Assembly (NCBI GenBank): GCA_902470835.1
Contig: CABRHR010000018.1
Coordinates: 1 to 26,506, forward strand
Length of the DNA stretch: 26,506 bases
Reading direction: 5' to 3'
Source of the DNA: an uncultured Collinsella sp.
GTDB lineage: Bacteria; Actinomycetota; Coriobacteriia; Coriobacteriales; Coriobacteriaceae
The translations under genes and the position numbers were made by a program. Of the stretch, positions 6,607 to 15,165 are shown piece by piece; positions within the stretch are counted from its first letter, which is position 1; each line of letters opens with the position of its first letter. The notes under the pieces are model-generated. The model made no database searches. It was given only the letters and a program-made list of their open reading frames with translations, and was not told where the DNA came from.

Positions 6607-7415
6607 CGAGTATGTGGAGCAAATCCACAAGTTCGCACAGGTATGGGGCTGACGAGTCGGCCCTCGTCGTCCTCGCATGCTTGATTCTGACGCTCGACAT
6701 CGTAGGAGCAGATGGTCACGAGGTCTTGCATACCGGTGGAAACAATAGGTGCATCCACGCCCGGGGTCAAGCCCTGCAACAAAACATCAGCAGCGGAAAG
6801 CAAAATTTCCGGACGCATGGAGCCCTCGTTGTCGGCATGGGTGTCGAGCATGAGCACCAAATGGTCCGGGCGCTCCCCCGCCGTGAGCTCATAGCCCACG
6901 AGCGTGTGATCCAAATCCAATCGCTTGCTCTTTTTTCCGCGCGCGTAGTCGATGCCATGGTCCGCGCGCAGCGTGTCGATCGCACGACGCACCTCATCGG
7001 CGCTTACGGGCGCCTCGGGATCTAAGTGCAGGTCGATGCGATACGACAGGCGCGTAAGCTGCGCCGTCAACGCCGGCGTGCGCACGTCGATGTACGCCGC
7101 CTCGATAGGCGCCAGATCGGCCGGAGACGCCGCAGCCAGGCGCTCAAACGCCTCGTCGAGCGCCACGAACTCGGTCATAAACAGGTCATACCACTCGCAG
7201 GTCGACGACGTACCAACCGGTAGCGCCGAAGAGAAGCCCGCGCGCATGTGCGGAGAGAAGCCCTGCGTGACGGCATAGGGAAGTCCCGCACGGCGCACGA
7301 TGCGCTCAATGGTATGGATCACTTCGAGATGGCCCAAGTACTTAAGGCGATCGCGCTTGCCATAGCGAACACGAAGCCTAAAGAGCGAGGGGTTGTCGGT
7401 CAGGCGCTCACTCAT
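6603..7415 (-). CDS. TIGR03936/DUF2344 family protein, radical-SAM-linked
   Basis: The product (270 residues) belongs to a family of unknown biochemical role that is nearly always next to, or fused with, a TIGR03960-type radical-SAM protein. The N-terminus RLRVRYGKRDRLKYLGHLEVIHTIERIVRRAGLPYAVTQGFSPHMRAGFSSALPVGTSS is the typical signature (Y-x-K-x-x-x-x-x-L-x-H-L-x-x, G-F-x-P-x-x-x-x). Its ATG overlaps the stop of the upstream radical-SAM gene as ATGA, so the two are translationally coupled. In many Firmicutes a ribonuclease G gene lies between this gene and rplU; here it is absent. RNA or ribosome modification is a guess from context only. Confidence 0.88.
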   Translation of the reverse strand: MSERLTDNPSLFRLRVRYGKRDRLKYLGHLEVIHTIERIVRRAGLPYAVTQGFSPHMRAGFSSALPVGTSSTCEWYDLFMTEFVALDEAFERLAAASPADLAPIEAAYIDVRTPALTAQLTRLSYRIDLHLDPEAPVSADEVRRAIDTLRADHGIDYARGKKSKRLDLDHTLVGYELTAGERPDHLVLMLDTHADNEGSMRPEILLSAADVLLQGLTPGVDAPIVSTGMQDLVTICSYDVERQNQACEDDEGRLVSPIPVRTCGFAPHTR

Positions 7416-9289
7416 GCGCGATCACCCATCAATACATTCTTGGCGTGGAGCGTGGGGCAGATCCCGCAGCCGGTGCACGACGTGCGGGTGCAGTCGGGAG
7501 TCGTGACGCCCTCGAGCGAGCGACGGTACTCGCGCTCGAGGAAGCCGCGCGTGCAGCCGGGGCTCACGTGCTCCCACGGCAGGCGCCAGTCCAACTCGTA
7601 GGGCAGGTGCACGAGCTCATTGAGGTCGATGCCGTTTTTGGCAGCAGCCTCCTTCCAGTTATCGAGCGAGAAATGCTCTACCCAGGCGTCAAAGCGAGAG
7701 CCCGAGCGCCAAGCGTCGATGATGACGGGCGTCATGTCACGACCGGCGCGGGACAGCGCGGCCTCGATGAGCGAGGTCTCGGCATCGTGGTAATGCACGC
7801 GGACGGCACGGTTGCGAACGCTCGTGATAAGCAACTTCTGGCGACGCTTGACGTCGTCGTAGTCGAGCTGCGGGCACCACTGGAACGGCGTGGCAGCCTT
7901 GGGGATAAAGACCGAAACCGAGATCGACACCGAGATCGAGCCGCGACGAGCCTTGGGCACCACGGAACGACCGAGTTCCAGCACGTGATCGGCCAGATTG
8001 GCGATGGCCACGATATCCTCGTCGCGCTCGCCGGGAAGACCCATCATAAAGTAGAGCTTCATGCGGTTCCAACCAGCCTCGAAGGCCGCCTTGGCCGCAC
8101 GGTCCAGGTCCTCCTCGGTCACGTTCTTGTTAATGATGTCGCGCATGCGCTGGCTGCCGGCCTCGGGCGCGAACGTCAGGCCGCCCTTCTTTTCGCCGGC
8201 GACCGACTCGGCCATATCCACGCCAAACGAATCCAGGCGCTGCGACGGAATAGACACGCGAATACCCGTATCCTCCAGGCGACGGTTGAGCCTGCCGAGC
8301 ACGTCGCGAATGCAGGAGTGGTCGGTCGTGGAGAGCGAGGTCAGCGACACCTCGTCATAGCCGGTCTTTTCCAGACCCTGAATCACCGACGAGACGATCT
8401 GGTCGGCCGAGCGCTCGCGCACCGGGCGATACGTCATGCCGGCCTGGCAAAAACGACAGCCGCGGGCGCAGCCGCGCAGGATCTCGATAGACAGGCGGTC
8501 GTGGACCAGCTGCGCATAGGGTACGCACGACTGCGACAGCGGATTCGTAGCGCCGAAATCCTCGACGACGCGCTTGTAGACCACAGTCGGCGCATCCTTG
8601 CCCTCACGCGGCACGGTGTAGCCGTGCGGCGAGCAGGGCTCGTCGTGACGCACCTCATAGAGCGACGGTACGTAGTTGCCGACAATGGATGCAAGCTGCT
8701 CGACAATCTGCGCGCGCGGGACTCCTTCGTCACGCAGGCGGCGATGCAGCTGGCAGGTCTCGAGCAGCGATTCCTCGCCCTCACCGATGAGGATGGCATC
8801 GAAGAAGGCCGCGTACGGCTCGGGGTTGTACACCGAGGGGCCGCCGGCGATGATGATGGGGTCGTCCTCGGTGCGGTCGGCGGCTAACAGCGGAATGCCG
8901 GCGAGGTCGAGAGCCTCGAGGAAGTTCGTCACCGCCATCTCGTGCGGCACATGCAGACCGACGATATCAAACGAAGCGACCGGCGCTGCACCCTCGAGCG
9001 AGAGCAGCGGAATACCCGCCTCGCGCATGGCGTCACCCATATCGGGCCACGGCACATAGCCACGCTCGCAGGAGATGCCCTCGGCCTGGTTAAGGATGTT
9101 GTAGAGGATGGCGATGCCCTGGTTGGGCAGACCAACCTCGTACACATCCGGGTAGATCAGGCAGCAACGGTAGTCGGCATCGGCCTTGGAAAGTGTGCCC
9201 CACTCGTGATCGATATAGCGACTCGGCTTCTCGACCTTGGCGAGCAACGGCTCAATTAGATGAAAACAGTCTTGGTATGCAACGCGCAA
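7412..9289 (-). CDS. TIGR03960 family B12-binding-like radical SAM protein
   Basis: This is a radical S-adenosylmethionine enzyme of unknown substrate. The 625-residue product has an N-terminal cobalamin-binding-like region (about 30-180, with YPDVYEVGLPNQGIAILY and IIIAGGPSVYNPEPYA). The iron-sulfur motif is CARGCRFC (Cys 274, 278, 281) followed by QAGMTYRPVRER. The radical-SAM barrel includes VSLTSLSTTDHSCI, GLTFAPEAGSQRMRDIINK and MKLYFMMGLPGERDEDI. A C-terminal Cys cluster CTRTSCTGCGIC (600-611) could hold a second metal site. The TTG at 9289 has AGGGG about seven bases upstream. It lies 10 bases after the DUF697-like gene and overlaps its partner by four bases. Confidence 0.92.
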   Translation of the reverse strand: MRVAYQDCFHLIEPLLAKVEKPSRYIDHEWGTLSKADADYRCCLIYPDVYEVGLPNQGIAILYNILNQAEGISCERGYVPWPDMGDAMREAGIPLLSLEGAAPVASFDIVGLHVPHEMAVTNFLEALDLAGIPLLAADRTEDDPIIIAGGPSVYNPEPYAAFFDAILIGEGEESLLETCQLHRRLRDEGVPRAQIVEQLASIVGNYVPSLYEVRHDEPCSPHGYTVPREGKDAPTVVYKRVVEDFGATNPLSQSCVPYAQLVHDRLSIEILRGCARGCRFCQAGMTYRPVRERSADQIVSSVIQGLEKTGYDEVSLTSLSTTDHSCIRDVLGRLNRRLEDTGIRVSIPSQRLDSFGVDMAESVAGEKKGGLTFAPEAGSQRMRDIINKNVTEEDLDRAAKAAFEAGWNRMKLYFMMGLPGERDEDIVAIANLADHVLELGRSVVPKARRGSISVSISVSVFIPKAATPFQWCPQLDYDDVKRRQKLLITSVRNRAVRVHYHDAETSLIEAALSRAGRDMTPVIIDAWRSGSRFDAWVEHFSLDNWKEAAAKNGIDLNELVHLPYELDWRLPWEHVSPGCTRGFLEREYRRSLEGVTTPDCTRTSCTGCGICPTLHAKNVLMGDRA

Positions 9290-9299
9290 CGGAAAACCC

Positions 9300-10229
9300 C
9301 TAAGCAGCGAGATCTGATGCGTCCTGATAGGACGCCATAGGACGGGTAGCGCCCGCGACCGTGGTCACCAGATCGCGAACGCGGGAGAACGAGGCAGTGA
9401 CCACCTCGTTGGCACGGCTGTAGTCGACATCGCGCTCGTAGAGCGAAACGAGCGCACGGCCCATGCCATAGGTGCCCGCGGCAGCAGTGAGCGCCTTGAC
9501 GGCAAACCCGATATGCGGCGTCTGCTTGACGAGCGCGCGGGTGACCGCGCGGATCACAAGACCGCCGGCAAGCACGCCCGCGACCTCGTAGCCGCGCTCA
9601 GGCTTAATGCCGCGTCCAAAGACGGCAGCGAGCTCAAAGAGCATGCCCACCTGCGCCAGGGCCATAACGGGATAATCGGCGCCCGGCAAAAACACCAGCG
9701 CACCGGTCGCCATATTGGTGAGCGCGCACGAGGTGATGATGCGGTTGGCCGCGGCGATACGCATAAAGGCAAAGTTCGCCGCAAAAGCCGTTTCCTTGTC
9801 GGTGCGATCGAGAATCCAGCGGGCAAGCGTCTCGAGCAGATACGTCTTATCGGTTGCCGCAACCACGCCGAGCATGGGCGTGGACTCCTCGATAAACGGC
9901 ACCTCCACAGCAGACTCGGCAAGCACGCACACGGGCGCGCCGGCGATCACGAGCTCCTGCACGGCACTCTCCAAGCGGTCGGAACCACACGAGAGCACCA
10001 GCACCACATCGGTATCGGTCTTTGGAGCAATTCGCTCCTCCCCCAGACGCTCGACGCGCACAATGCCCGAGGTCGTCTGCGGCACAAAGGCGTCACGCAC
10101 CGTCTCGGCCAGAAAGCGCGAGGCGGACGAATCCAGATAGACCGAGACGCGCACCGGCGTATCGGAATCCTTCTTAACGGACGCGCCCATCTTAAAAGCG
10201 CGGGTCAGCTTATCTACGGGAATTTTCAT
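9300..10229 (-). CDS. DUF697-like membrane-associated protein, function unknown
   Basis: The product has 309 residues. I do not recognise a characterised homologue. Residues 1-140 are a soluble region with alternating beta and helix (VRVSVYLDSSASRFLAETVRDAF, DVVLVLSCGSDRLESAVQELVIAGAPVCVLAES) that resembles a Rossmann or GTPase-like fold without a P-loop. Residues 150-280 resemble the DUF697/YcjF C-terminal domain: FAFMRIAAANRIITSCALTN, then hydrophobic GALVFLPGADYPVMALAQVGMLFELAAVFG, EVAGVLAGGLVIRAVTRALV and AVKALTAAAGTYGMGRAL. The ATG at 10229 has GGAGGGG six bases upstream. It sits between rodA and the radical-SAM pair with short gaps, so it is probably co-transcribed with the elongation genes. 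The DUF697 assignment is by eye and moderately sure. Confidence 0.75.
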   Translation of the reverse strand: MKIPVDKLTRAFKMGASVKKDSDTPVRVSVYLDSSASRFLAETVRDAFVPQTTSGIVRVERLGEERIAPKTDTDVVLVLSCGSDRLESAVQELVIAGAPVCVLAESAVEVPFIEESTPMLGVVAATDKTYLLETLARWILDRTDKETAFAANFAFMRIAAANRIITSCALTNMATGALVFLPGADYPVMALAQVGMLFELAAVFGRGIKPERGYEVAGVLAGGLVIRAVTRALVKQTPHIGFAVKALTAAAGTYGMGRALVSLYERDVDYSRANEVVTASFSRVRDLVTTVAGATRPMASYQDASDLAA

Positions 10230-10247
10230 AGCAAACCCCTCCAGCGG

Positions 10248-11474
10248 TTACGCGGCGCCCGAACGATGCCGCCATATGGATTGTACGATACCCACCGTCA
10301 GCAGCTGAATCATCATCGAAGACGAACCGAAGCTAATAAACGGTAGCGGAATACCGGTAATCGGCATCATGCCGATGCACATGCCGATGTTTTCGAAGGT
10401 CTGGAACGCCCACATGCCAACGATGCCCACACACGAAAGACGCAAAAACAGCGACTCACACTTAAAGGCAACGCGAATCGTCGAAAAGATCAACAGCACG
10501 TAGAGACACAGGAGCAAAAAGGAACCGCAAAAGCCAAAGGTCTCGGACAGGAAGGCGAAGACGAAGTCGGTGTGGAACTCAGGCAGAAAGCCGCCGGCCG
10601 ACTGCGTCGCATGGCCCAAACCCTTACCAAAGAAGCCGCCCGAGCCAACGGCGATAAGCGACTGCTGCAGGTTGTAGGCATCGTCCGAATCGGCATTATC
10701 GGGGTCGATAAAGACCGTCAGACGGTTCATCTGATACTGCTTGATGAGCACATCGTGGCCGAGCAACGAATCAAAAACCGAATCGAGCGCCAGGACGAGG
10801 GCCACCAGGCCCACGAGCAGGGCCAGGGTCGACAGCACCCATTCGCGGCGTGCACCGCTCATACAGATGACGATGGCGCCCGAAACCAGCACGACCAGGC
10901 CCGAGCCCAGGTCGCCCATGGCAACGACGGCCAAAAACGGAATGGACAGCATGCCGCAGAGCTTGACGTAGTCGCGAACGGTATCGATGCGGCCGTTATA
11001 CTGCGATCCAAGCGTAGCAATAAAGAAGATGGTGATGAGCTTGGCAAGCTCAACCGGCTGGAATGTCAAACCGATACCGGGAATCTTGATCCAGCCCGTC
11101 ATGCCCAGACCGCCCGTATAGGACAGGCCCGGAATCTTGGGCGAGAAGATCACGATCAGGTCGATGACGAGCAACGCCGTCGAGAAATTGGAAATACCGC
11201 GCAGATCGGTACGCCAGACCAACACCGCCAGCACCGCTCCGATGCCAATTCCCAGCAGATGGCGTGAGAACGAGGCATCAGCCTTAAACTGCGAAGCCGA
11301 CCAGATGATGATGGCACCGTAGGCGACGAGCGCCACAGTGGCCACGAGCACACCGATATGCACCTTTTGGCGAAACGTGCCGCGCGAGGCCGAAAGTTGC
11401 TTGTTGACGCGGTCCAGGCTGCCGCGAGAGCCAGTCTTGGTTGAACGGAACAGATCCGCCGGAGAAAAATCCAT
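10248..11474 (-). CDS. rodA: Peptidoglycan glycosyltransferase RodA
   Basis: RodA is the SEDS-family glycan polymerase that works with PBP2 in the elongation complex. The 408-residue product has a cytoplasmic N-terminus of about 38 residues and about ten membrane segments. Family motifs are GWIKIPGIGLTFQPVELAKL, YQMNRLTVFIDPDNADSDDAYNLQQSLIAVGSGGFFGKGLG and the C-terminal GIPLPFISFGSSSMM. The N-terminal leader SPADLFRSTKTGSRGSLDRVNKQL is basic and not part of the usual core. The ATG at 11474 has AGGAGG five bases upstream. It follows mrdA by nine bases, the classic PBP2-RodA pair. FtsW is the close paralogue, but the neighbouring mre genes and PBP2 favour RodA. Confidence 0.95.
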   Translation of the reverse strand: MDFSPADLFRSTKTGSRGSLDRVNKQLSASRGTFRQKVHIGVLVATVALVAYGAIIIWSASQFKADASFSRHLLGIGIGAVLAVLVWRTDLRGISNFSTALLVIDLIVIFSPKIPGLSYTGGLGMTGWIKIPGIGLTFQPVELAKLITIFFIATLGSQYNGRIDTVRDYVKLCGMLSIPFLAVVAMGDLGSGLVVLVSGAIVICMSGARREWVLSTLALLVGLVALVLALDSVFDSLLGHDVLIKQYQMNRLTVFIDPDNADSDDAYNLQQSLIAVGSGGFFGKGLGHATQSAGGFLPEFHTDFVFAFLSETFGFCGSFLLLCLYVLLIFSTIRVAFKCESLFLRLSCVGIVGMWAFQTFENIGMCIGMMPITGIPLPFISFGSSSMMIQLLTVGIVQSIWRHRSGAA

Positions 11475-11483
11475 CGCAACCTC

Positions 11484-13553
11484 CTATCGAACCGAAGAAT
11501 CGCCCGAGGCCGAAGAGGTATCGGGCTCGTCATAAATCACGCCGAGCACGTCGCGCACGACATGCATCGCGGTATCTGAGCCACCGCCGCCCTGCTCCAG
11601 GACAGTAGCGATGACATACTTGGGATCATCGGCCGGTGCATAGGCGCAGAACCACGCGTATTCGTCCTCGCCACTTTTCTCGCCCGTGCCCGACTTGCCG
11701 TATACCTGCGGCGTCAGGGTGCCAAAGTGCGCCGCCAGGGACGTCGATGCCGTGTAAATCACGTCGTGCATGCCGTTGCGAACAAGAGCCAAATCCGAAT
11801 CGCTGTTGATCTTGGCCTCCAGGCGCTTCTTCTTGCCCTTGCCGTTGTACTTATAGGCATCGCCGTCGCCATCGCGCGACACGGCAGACAAAAACACGTG
11901 GGGCACGTACTGTTTGCCGCCGTTGGCAAGACCCATATAGGCGCACGCCATCTGCAGGGGCGTCACCAGGATGTCACCCTGACCGATAGCAATGTTGGTC
12001 ATATCGCCGGCATTCCACTTGCGGTCCTCGGCAGAGGCGTCGGTGAAGTACGACTCTTTCCACTCGGCATCGGGAATACGACCCGCGCCCTCACTCGGCA
12101 GATCGATACCGCAGGTCTTGCCTAGACCCCAGCGACGAAAGACCTCCTGCAGGCCCTCGGAATGTTTCTCGTCATAAAAGAACGCCTTGCCCATGTCGTA
12201 GAAGACGGGGTCGCACGAGTTGGCGATACCCGACTGCAGTGTCATGGTGCCGTGGCCGGAATGCAGCCAGCAGTACTTGCCCCACGACTTGCCCAGGCCC
12301 GTCCAATAGCCCGTGCAGTTGGTCGTCTGCCCCGACGTGTAGGTTCCAAACTCAAGACCGGCCAGTGCCGAGAGCGGCTTGATGGTCGAAGCCGACATGT
12401 ACTGTCCGCTAATGGCGCGGTTGAGCAGCGGGTGCGAACCTTTGTCATCATTGAGCTCGGTCCACACGTCATTTGAGACGCCGCCGATAAAGACGGACGG
12501 ATCGAACTTGGGCTCGCTCGCCATGCCCAGGATCTCGCCATTGTTGGGATCGAGACACACCACAGCGCCGTTGCCGGCATTGCTGTAGCCAGTGGTCTTG
12601 GCAAGCTCGATAGCGCTCGCCAGTGCCGTCTCGCAGGCCTGTTGAATCTTAAGGTCGAGCGTGAGCTTAATGTCGGAGCCGGCCTTCGCGGGCACGGCGC
12701 CGGCCTGACCGGTCACATTGCCCGAGGCATCGACCTTGACGGTCTGCTCGCCACGAATACCTTGTAGCAGGTTTTCGTAGTAGCTCTCAACGCCCGCCTG
12801 GCCTACGATATCGCCCGACTGGTACGTAATCTTGCCAGCAGAAGCATCATCATCGCCAGAGGTTTTCTTATTCTGGGCCTCGAGCTGCTCGGAGGTAATG
12901 GTGCCGGTATAGCCCAAGATATGGCATGCCGTCTCGCCGTATGGATACTGGCGCTCGGTACGCTCGGCAATCTTGACGCCCGGGAACTCGCCGGCGTGCT
13001 CCTGAATATAGGCAACCGTGGAGCGACGGACGTCCGTCGCGATGGTATGCAGGCTCTGAGCGCCCTCTGTATTGTCCTGAATATTGCGAAGGACCGCCAC
13101 GTAAGGCATTCCAAGCACGTTGGCAAGATGGCGAACCAAAACCTCGTCCTCGGCAAGGTCGCGGTAGGCCACGACAGCAAGTGAGGGACGGTTCTGGACA
13201 AGCGCCACGCCATTGCGGTCGAGGATGCGACCGCGCACAGCGGGTGTGGTAACGGTGCGAGTCTGATTACTATTGGCCTGCTTCTCGTAATAGTCCGACG
13301 AGACCATCTGCATGCCCCACAGCTTGACGGCAAGCGCCGCAAACATCGCGCCCACACCCGTGGTGAGGATGGAAAAGCGGCCCTTGAAGGCGGTCGCCGC
13401 GGTATTGCCCTCGCCCTCGGTGGCGCGCGGGGCCGTTCCATGCTGCGTATCGTAGGTAAAACGGGAATCGCCGCGACGCATGATGACCAGCGCGACCACG
13501 ATGGCCACAACCAGCACGATACCGGCGATAATAACCGTCATCTGGGAAGACAT
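11484..13553 (-). CDS. mrdA: Penicillin-binding protein 2 (class B PBP, elongation transpeptidase)
   Basis: This is the transpeptidase that cross-links lateral wall glycan made by RodA. The 689-residue product has a PBP dimerisation domain (RGRILDRNGVALVQNRPSLAVVAYRD, about 107-132) and a transpeptidase domain with Ser 389 in STIK (389-392), SCD (446-448, the SxN position) and KSGTG (620-624). Length fits PBP2. Unusually, two hydrophobic stretches occur before the dimerisation domain, at about 5-25 and 59-78, separated by a polar linker; class B PBPs normally have one. The C-terminus is Ser-rich (DTSSASGDSSVR). The ATG at 13553 has GGGGAGG seven bases upstream. It lies between mreD and rodA. 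Confidence 0.95.
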   Translation of the reverse strand: MSSQMTVIIAGIVLVVAIVVALVIMRRGDSRFTYDTQHGTAPRATEGEGNTAATAFKGRFSILTTGVGAMFAALAVKLWGMQMVSSDYYEKQANSNQTRTVTTPAVRGRILDRNGVALVQNRPSLAVVAYRDLAEDEVLVRHLANVLGMPYVAVLRNIQDNTEGAQSLHTIATDVRRSTVAYIQEHAGEFPGVKIAERTERQYPYGETACHILGYTGTITSEQLEAQNKKTSGDDDASAGKITYQSGDIVGQAGVESYYENLLQGIRGEQTVKVDASGNVTGQAGAVPAKAGSDIKLTLDLKIQQACETALASAIELAKTTGYSNAGNGAVVCLDPNNGEILGMASEPKFDPSVFIGGVSNDVWTELNDDKGSHPLLNRAISGQYMSASTIKPLSALAGLEFGTYTSGQTTNCTGYWTGLGKSWGKYCWLHSGHGTMTLQSGIANSCDPVFYDMGKAFFYDEKHSEGLQEVFRRWGLGKTCGIDLPSEGAGRIPDAEWKESYFTDASAEDRKWNAGDMTNIAIGQGDILVTPLQMACAYMGLANGGKQYVPHVFLSAVSRDGDGDAYKYNGKGKKKRLEAKINSDSDLALVRNGMHDVIYTASTSLAAHFGTLTPQVYGKSGTGEKSGEDEYAWFCAYAPADDPKYVIATVLEQGGGGSDTAMHVVRDVLGVIYDEPDTSSASGDSSVR

Positions 13554-13566
13554 CTACGGGCCTCCC

Positions 13567-14133
13567 CTATTTGAGCTTGCGGGTCTTGGGCTTAAAGCGC
13601 ATACCCGTCTGGCGTCCGCCACGTGCGGAGAATCCATAGCCGGACTGCGGCACGACGCCGGACATCAAAAACGGAATGGCAACCAGACCCGTCAGGATCG
13701 AGGACGGCAGCGCATGGCCGAAGATCGCCACGACAAAGCTCGTCTCCAAACCCATAAACAGCAAGATGATGCTGTAGATCACATTAATGACGAGCGCGAA
13801 GGCGCCCACAGTGACGCCGCGCGCACTCGGGGTACCGCCCGTCTGACCGACGGCGCTGTGCACCAGGGCAAAAGAACCCACGGTCAGCAGAAGCGACATA
13901 ACGCCCACCGGCACGGCAGCGGACAGGTCATAAAACAAGCCGCTGCAAAAACCGCACACGACGGCACGGGTCGGGTCGCCCGAGAACACGCTTAGGCACA
14001 CCAGGATAATCATGAAGTTGACGCGACCGCCCGCAATGGAGATCTGCGGTGCCAGGCCTGCCTGCAGCATCACGCACACGATGGCGGCGATCACAAACGT
14101 ACGGGAGCTCATCCCCTGCTCGTGTAGATCCAT
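13567..14133 (-). CDS. mreD: Rod shape-determining protein MreD
   Basis: MreD is an integral membrane partner of MreC in the elongation complex. The 188-residue product has about five hydrophobic segments (FVIAAIVCVMLQAGLAP, FMIILVCLSVFSG, VGVMSLLLTVGSFALV, VGAFALVINVIYSIILLFM, ALPSSILTGLVAIPFLM). It also carries the typical loop GDPTRAVVCGFCSGLFYDLSAAVPVG and a basic C-terminus RFKPKTRKLK. Of two neighbouring ATGs I choose 14133 because AGGGGG lies seven bases before it, whereas it would be only one base from the ATG at 14139. It lies 11 bases after mreC. Confidence 0.92.
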   Translation of the reverse strand: MDLHEQGMSSRTFVIAAIVCVMLQAGLAPQISIAGGRVNFMIILVCLSVFSGDPTRAVVCGFCSGLFYDLSAAVPVGVMSLLLTVGSFALVHSAVGQTGGTPSARGVTVGAFALVINVIYSIILLFMGLETSFVVAIFGHALPSSILTGLVAIPFLMSGVVPQSGYGFSARGGRQTGMRFKPKTRKLK

Positions 14134-14144
14134 GGACATGCCCC

Positions 14145-15143
14145 CTATTCGCTCGAGCCGGAATCGGTCGTCTCGGACGTGTCGGAACTGTCATCCGAAC
14201 TCTCGTCCTTCGTCTTGGTCGCAGCATCGCGCGACGTTCCCTGCGGCGTGCTATTAGCGGTGCTCACGTCCTCATCCGAGGCCGACTGTTCGTCGGTCAG
14301 CGAGGTAATGACCAGCACTTCCTCGTTGTTCTCGGCCGTCGTCTGGGCGCGCACCACAATGGTGTAGTACACGTCGTTTGCCGATTTCTCAACCGACGAG
14401 ACGGTGCCAAGCGGAAGGCCCTTGGGGAACACGCCGCCGATACCCGAGGTCACGATGATGTCGCCGACTTTAACGTCGGAGTCGACGCTCACGTACTCAA
14501 GACGCAGCGTGCCGTCAGCCTGACCCTGCAGCATACCCTGGGCGCGCGTGTCCTGCACCATGGCGGATACACCGGAGTTCTCGTCGCCAATAAGGCGCAC
14601 GGTAGAGGTCTTGGCCGATACCTCGATGATCTGGCCGATAACACCGGCCGAACTCGTCACGGGCATGTTGATGGTAAGGCCGTCGGCAGAGCCCTTGTCG
14701 ATGGTAACGGTCGAGGTCCAGGCATCGCCCGAGGCACCAACGATACGAGCTGCGGTCGACTTAAGGTTGTAGGTCGATTGCAGCCCGACCAGACCCTCTA
14801 GGCGCTCGGCAGTCTTTTGAGCCTCGGAGAGCTCAGCAACCTTAGAGGTCAGTTCCTCGTTTTGCTTCTTAAGCTCGTCAAGCGTGTCCTGCGACGCCGT
14901 AAGGTTAGAGAACACGTTGCCGATCGCATTGAAGGGAGCCGCCACAGCCGAGCCCACAAAGCGCACCGGCGAGGTAATCGTTGTCACACCCGAGCGCACG
15001 GCATGAATCGGCCCGGCCTCACCCTCACGGATATAAAACGTGAGCAGCAACACCGAAATCAGGCTGAAAACAATCAACGGGCGCATACCCGTTGATTGTC
15101 GCTTGGTATTCAGATTTGTGGAGAAACCCGAAGATCGTGCCAA
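14145..15143 (-). CDS. mreC: Rod shape-determining protein MreC, with Ser/Asp-rich tail
   Basis: MreC is a bitopic membrane scaffold that activates PBP2-RodA. The proposed 332-residue product has a short basic cytoplasmic N-terminus, one membrane segment (about 21-38, RPLIVFSLISVLLLTFYI) and a coiled coil (about 75-115, LDELKKQNEELTSKVAELSE). The MreC beta-barrel region follows (AARIVGASGDAWTSTVTIDKG, GVIGQIIEVSAKTSTVRLI, GIGGVFPKGLPLGTV). A tail of about 55 residues is low-complexity Ser/Asp/Thr (ESSDDSSDTSETTDSGSSE). The start is uncertain: the TTG at 15143 has AGGTGG eight bases upstream, and the ATG at Met 20 lies in the loop of a perfect hairpin (15070-15099). It lies 22 bases after mreB. 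Confidence 0.9.
   Translation of the reverse strand: MARSSGFSTNLNTKRQSTGMRPLIVFSLISVLLLTFYIREGEAGPIHAVRSGVTTITSPVRFVGSAVAAPFNAIGNVFSNLTASQDTLDELKKQNEELTSKVAELSEAQKTAERLEGLVGLQSTYNLKSTAARIVGASGDAWTSTVTIDKGSADGLTINMPVTSSAGVIGQIIEVSAKTSTVRLIGDENSGVSAMVQDTRAQGMLQGQADGTLRLEYVSVDSDVKVGDIIVTSGIGGVFPKGLPLGTVSSVEKSANDVYYTIVVRAQTTAENNEEVLVITSLTDEQSASDEDVSTANSTPQGTSRDAATKTKDESSDDSSDTSETTDSGSSE
15070..15099 (-). promoter_or_regulatory. Perfect 12-bp hairpin at the start of mreC
   Basis: On the minus strand ACAATCAACGGG, a six-base loop TATGCG and CCCGTTGATTGT form a perfect 12-bp stem, followed by TTTC so that a run of four T ends the arm. It lies 44-73 bases inside mreC (from the TTG start), just after the mreB stop, and its loop contains an in-frame ATG. 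It could be a partial terminator, an RNA-processing site or a brake on mreC translation. Confidence 0.65.
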
Positions 15144-15165
15144 ATGGCAATCCACCTTTTGGAAA

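Noticed and set aside
7900..7960. Short imperfect tandem repeat in the radical-SAM gene (encoding SISVSISVSVF)
   Set aside because: It lies in frame in a conserved beta-strand region near the end of the radical-SAM barrel; it looks like ordinary protein sequence, not a DNA repeat element.
7445..8887. A 480-codon plus-strand open frame opposite the radical-SAM gene
   Set aside because: Antisense shadow of the TIGR03960 gene caused by GC-rich third positions; no domain or start signal seen.
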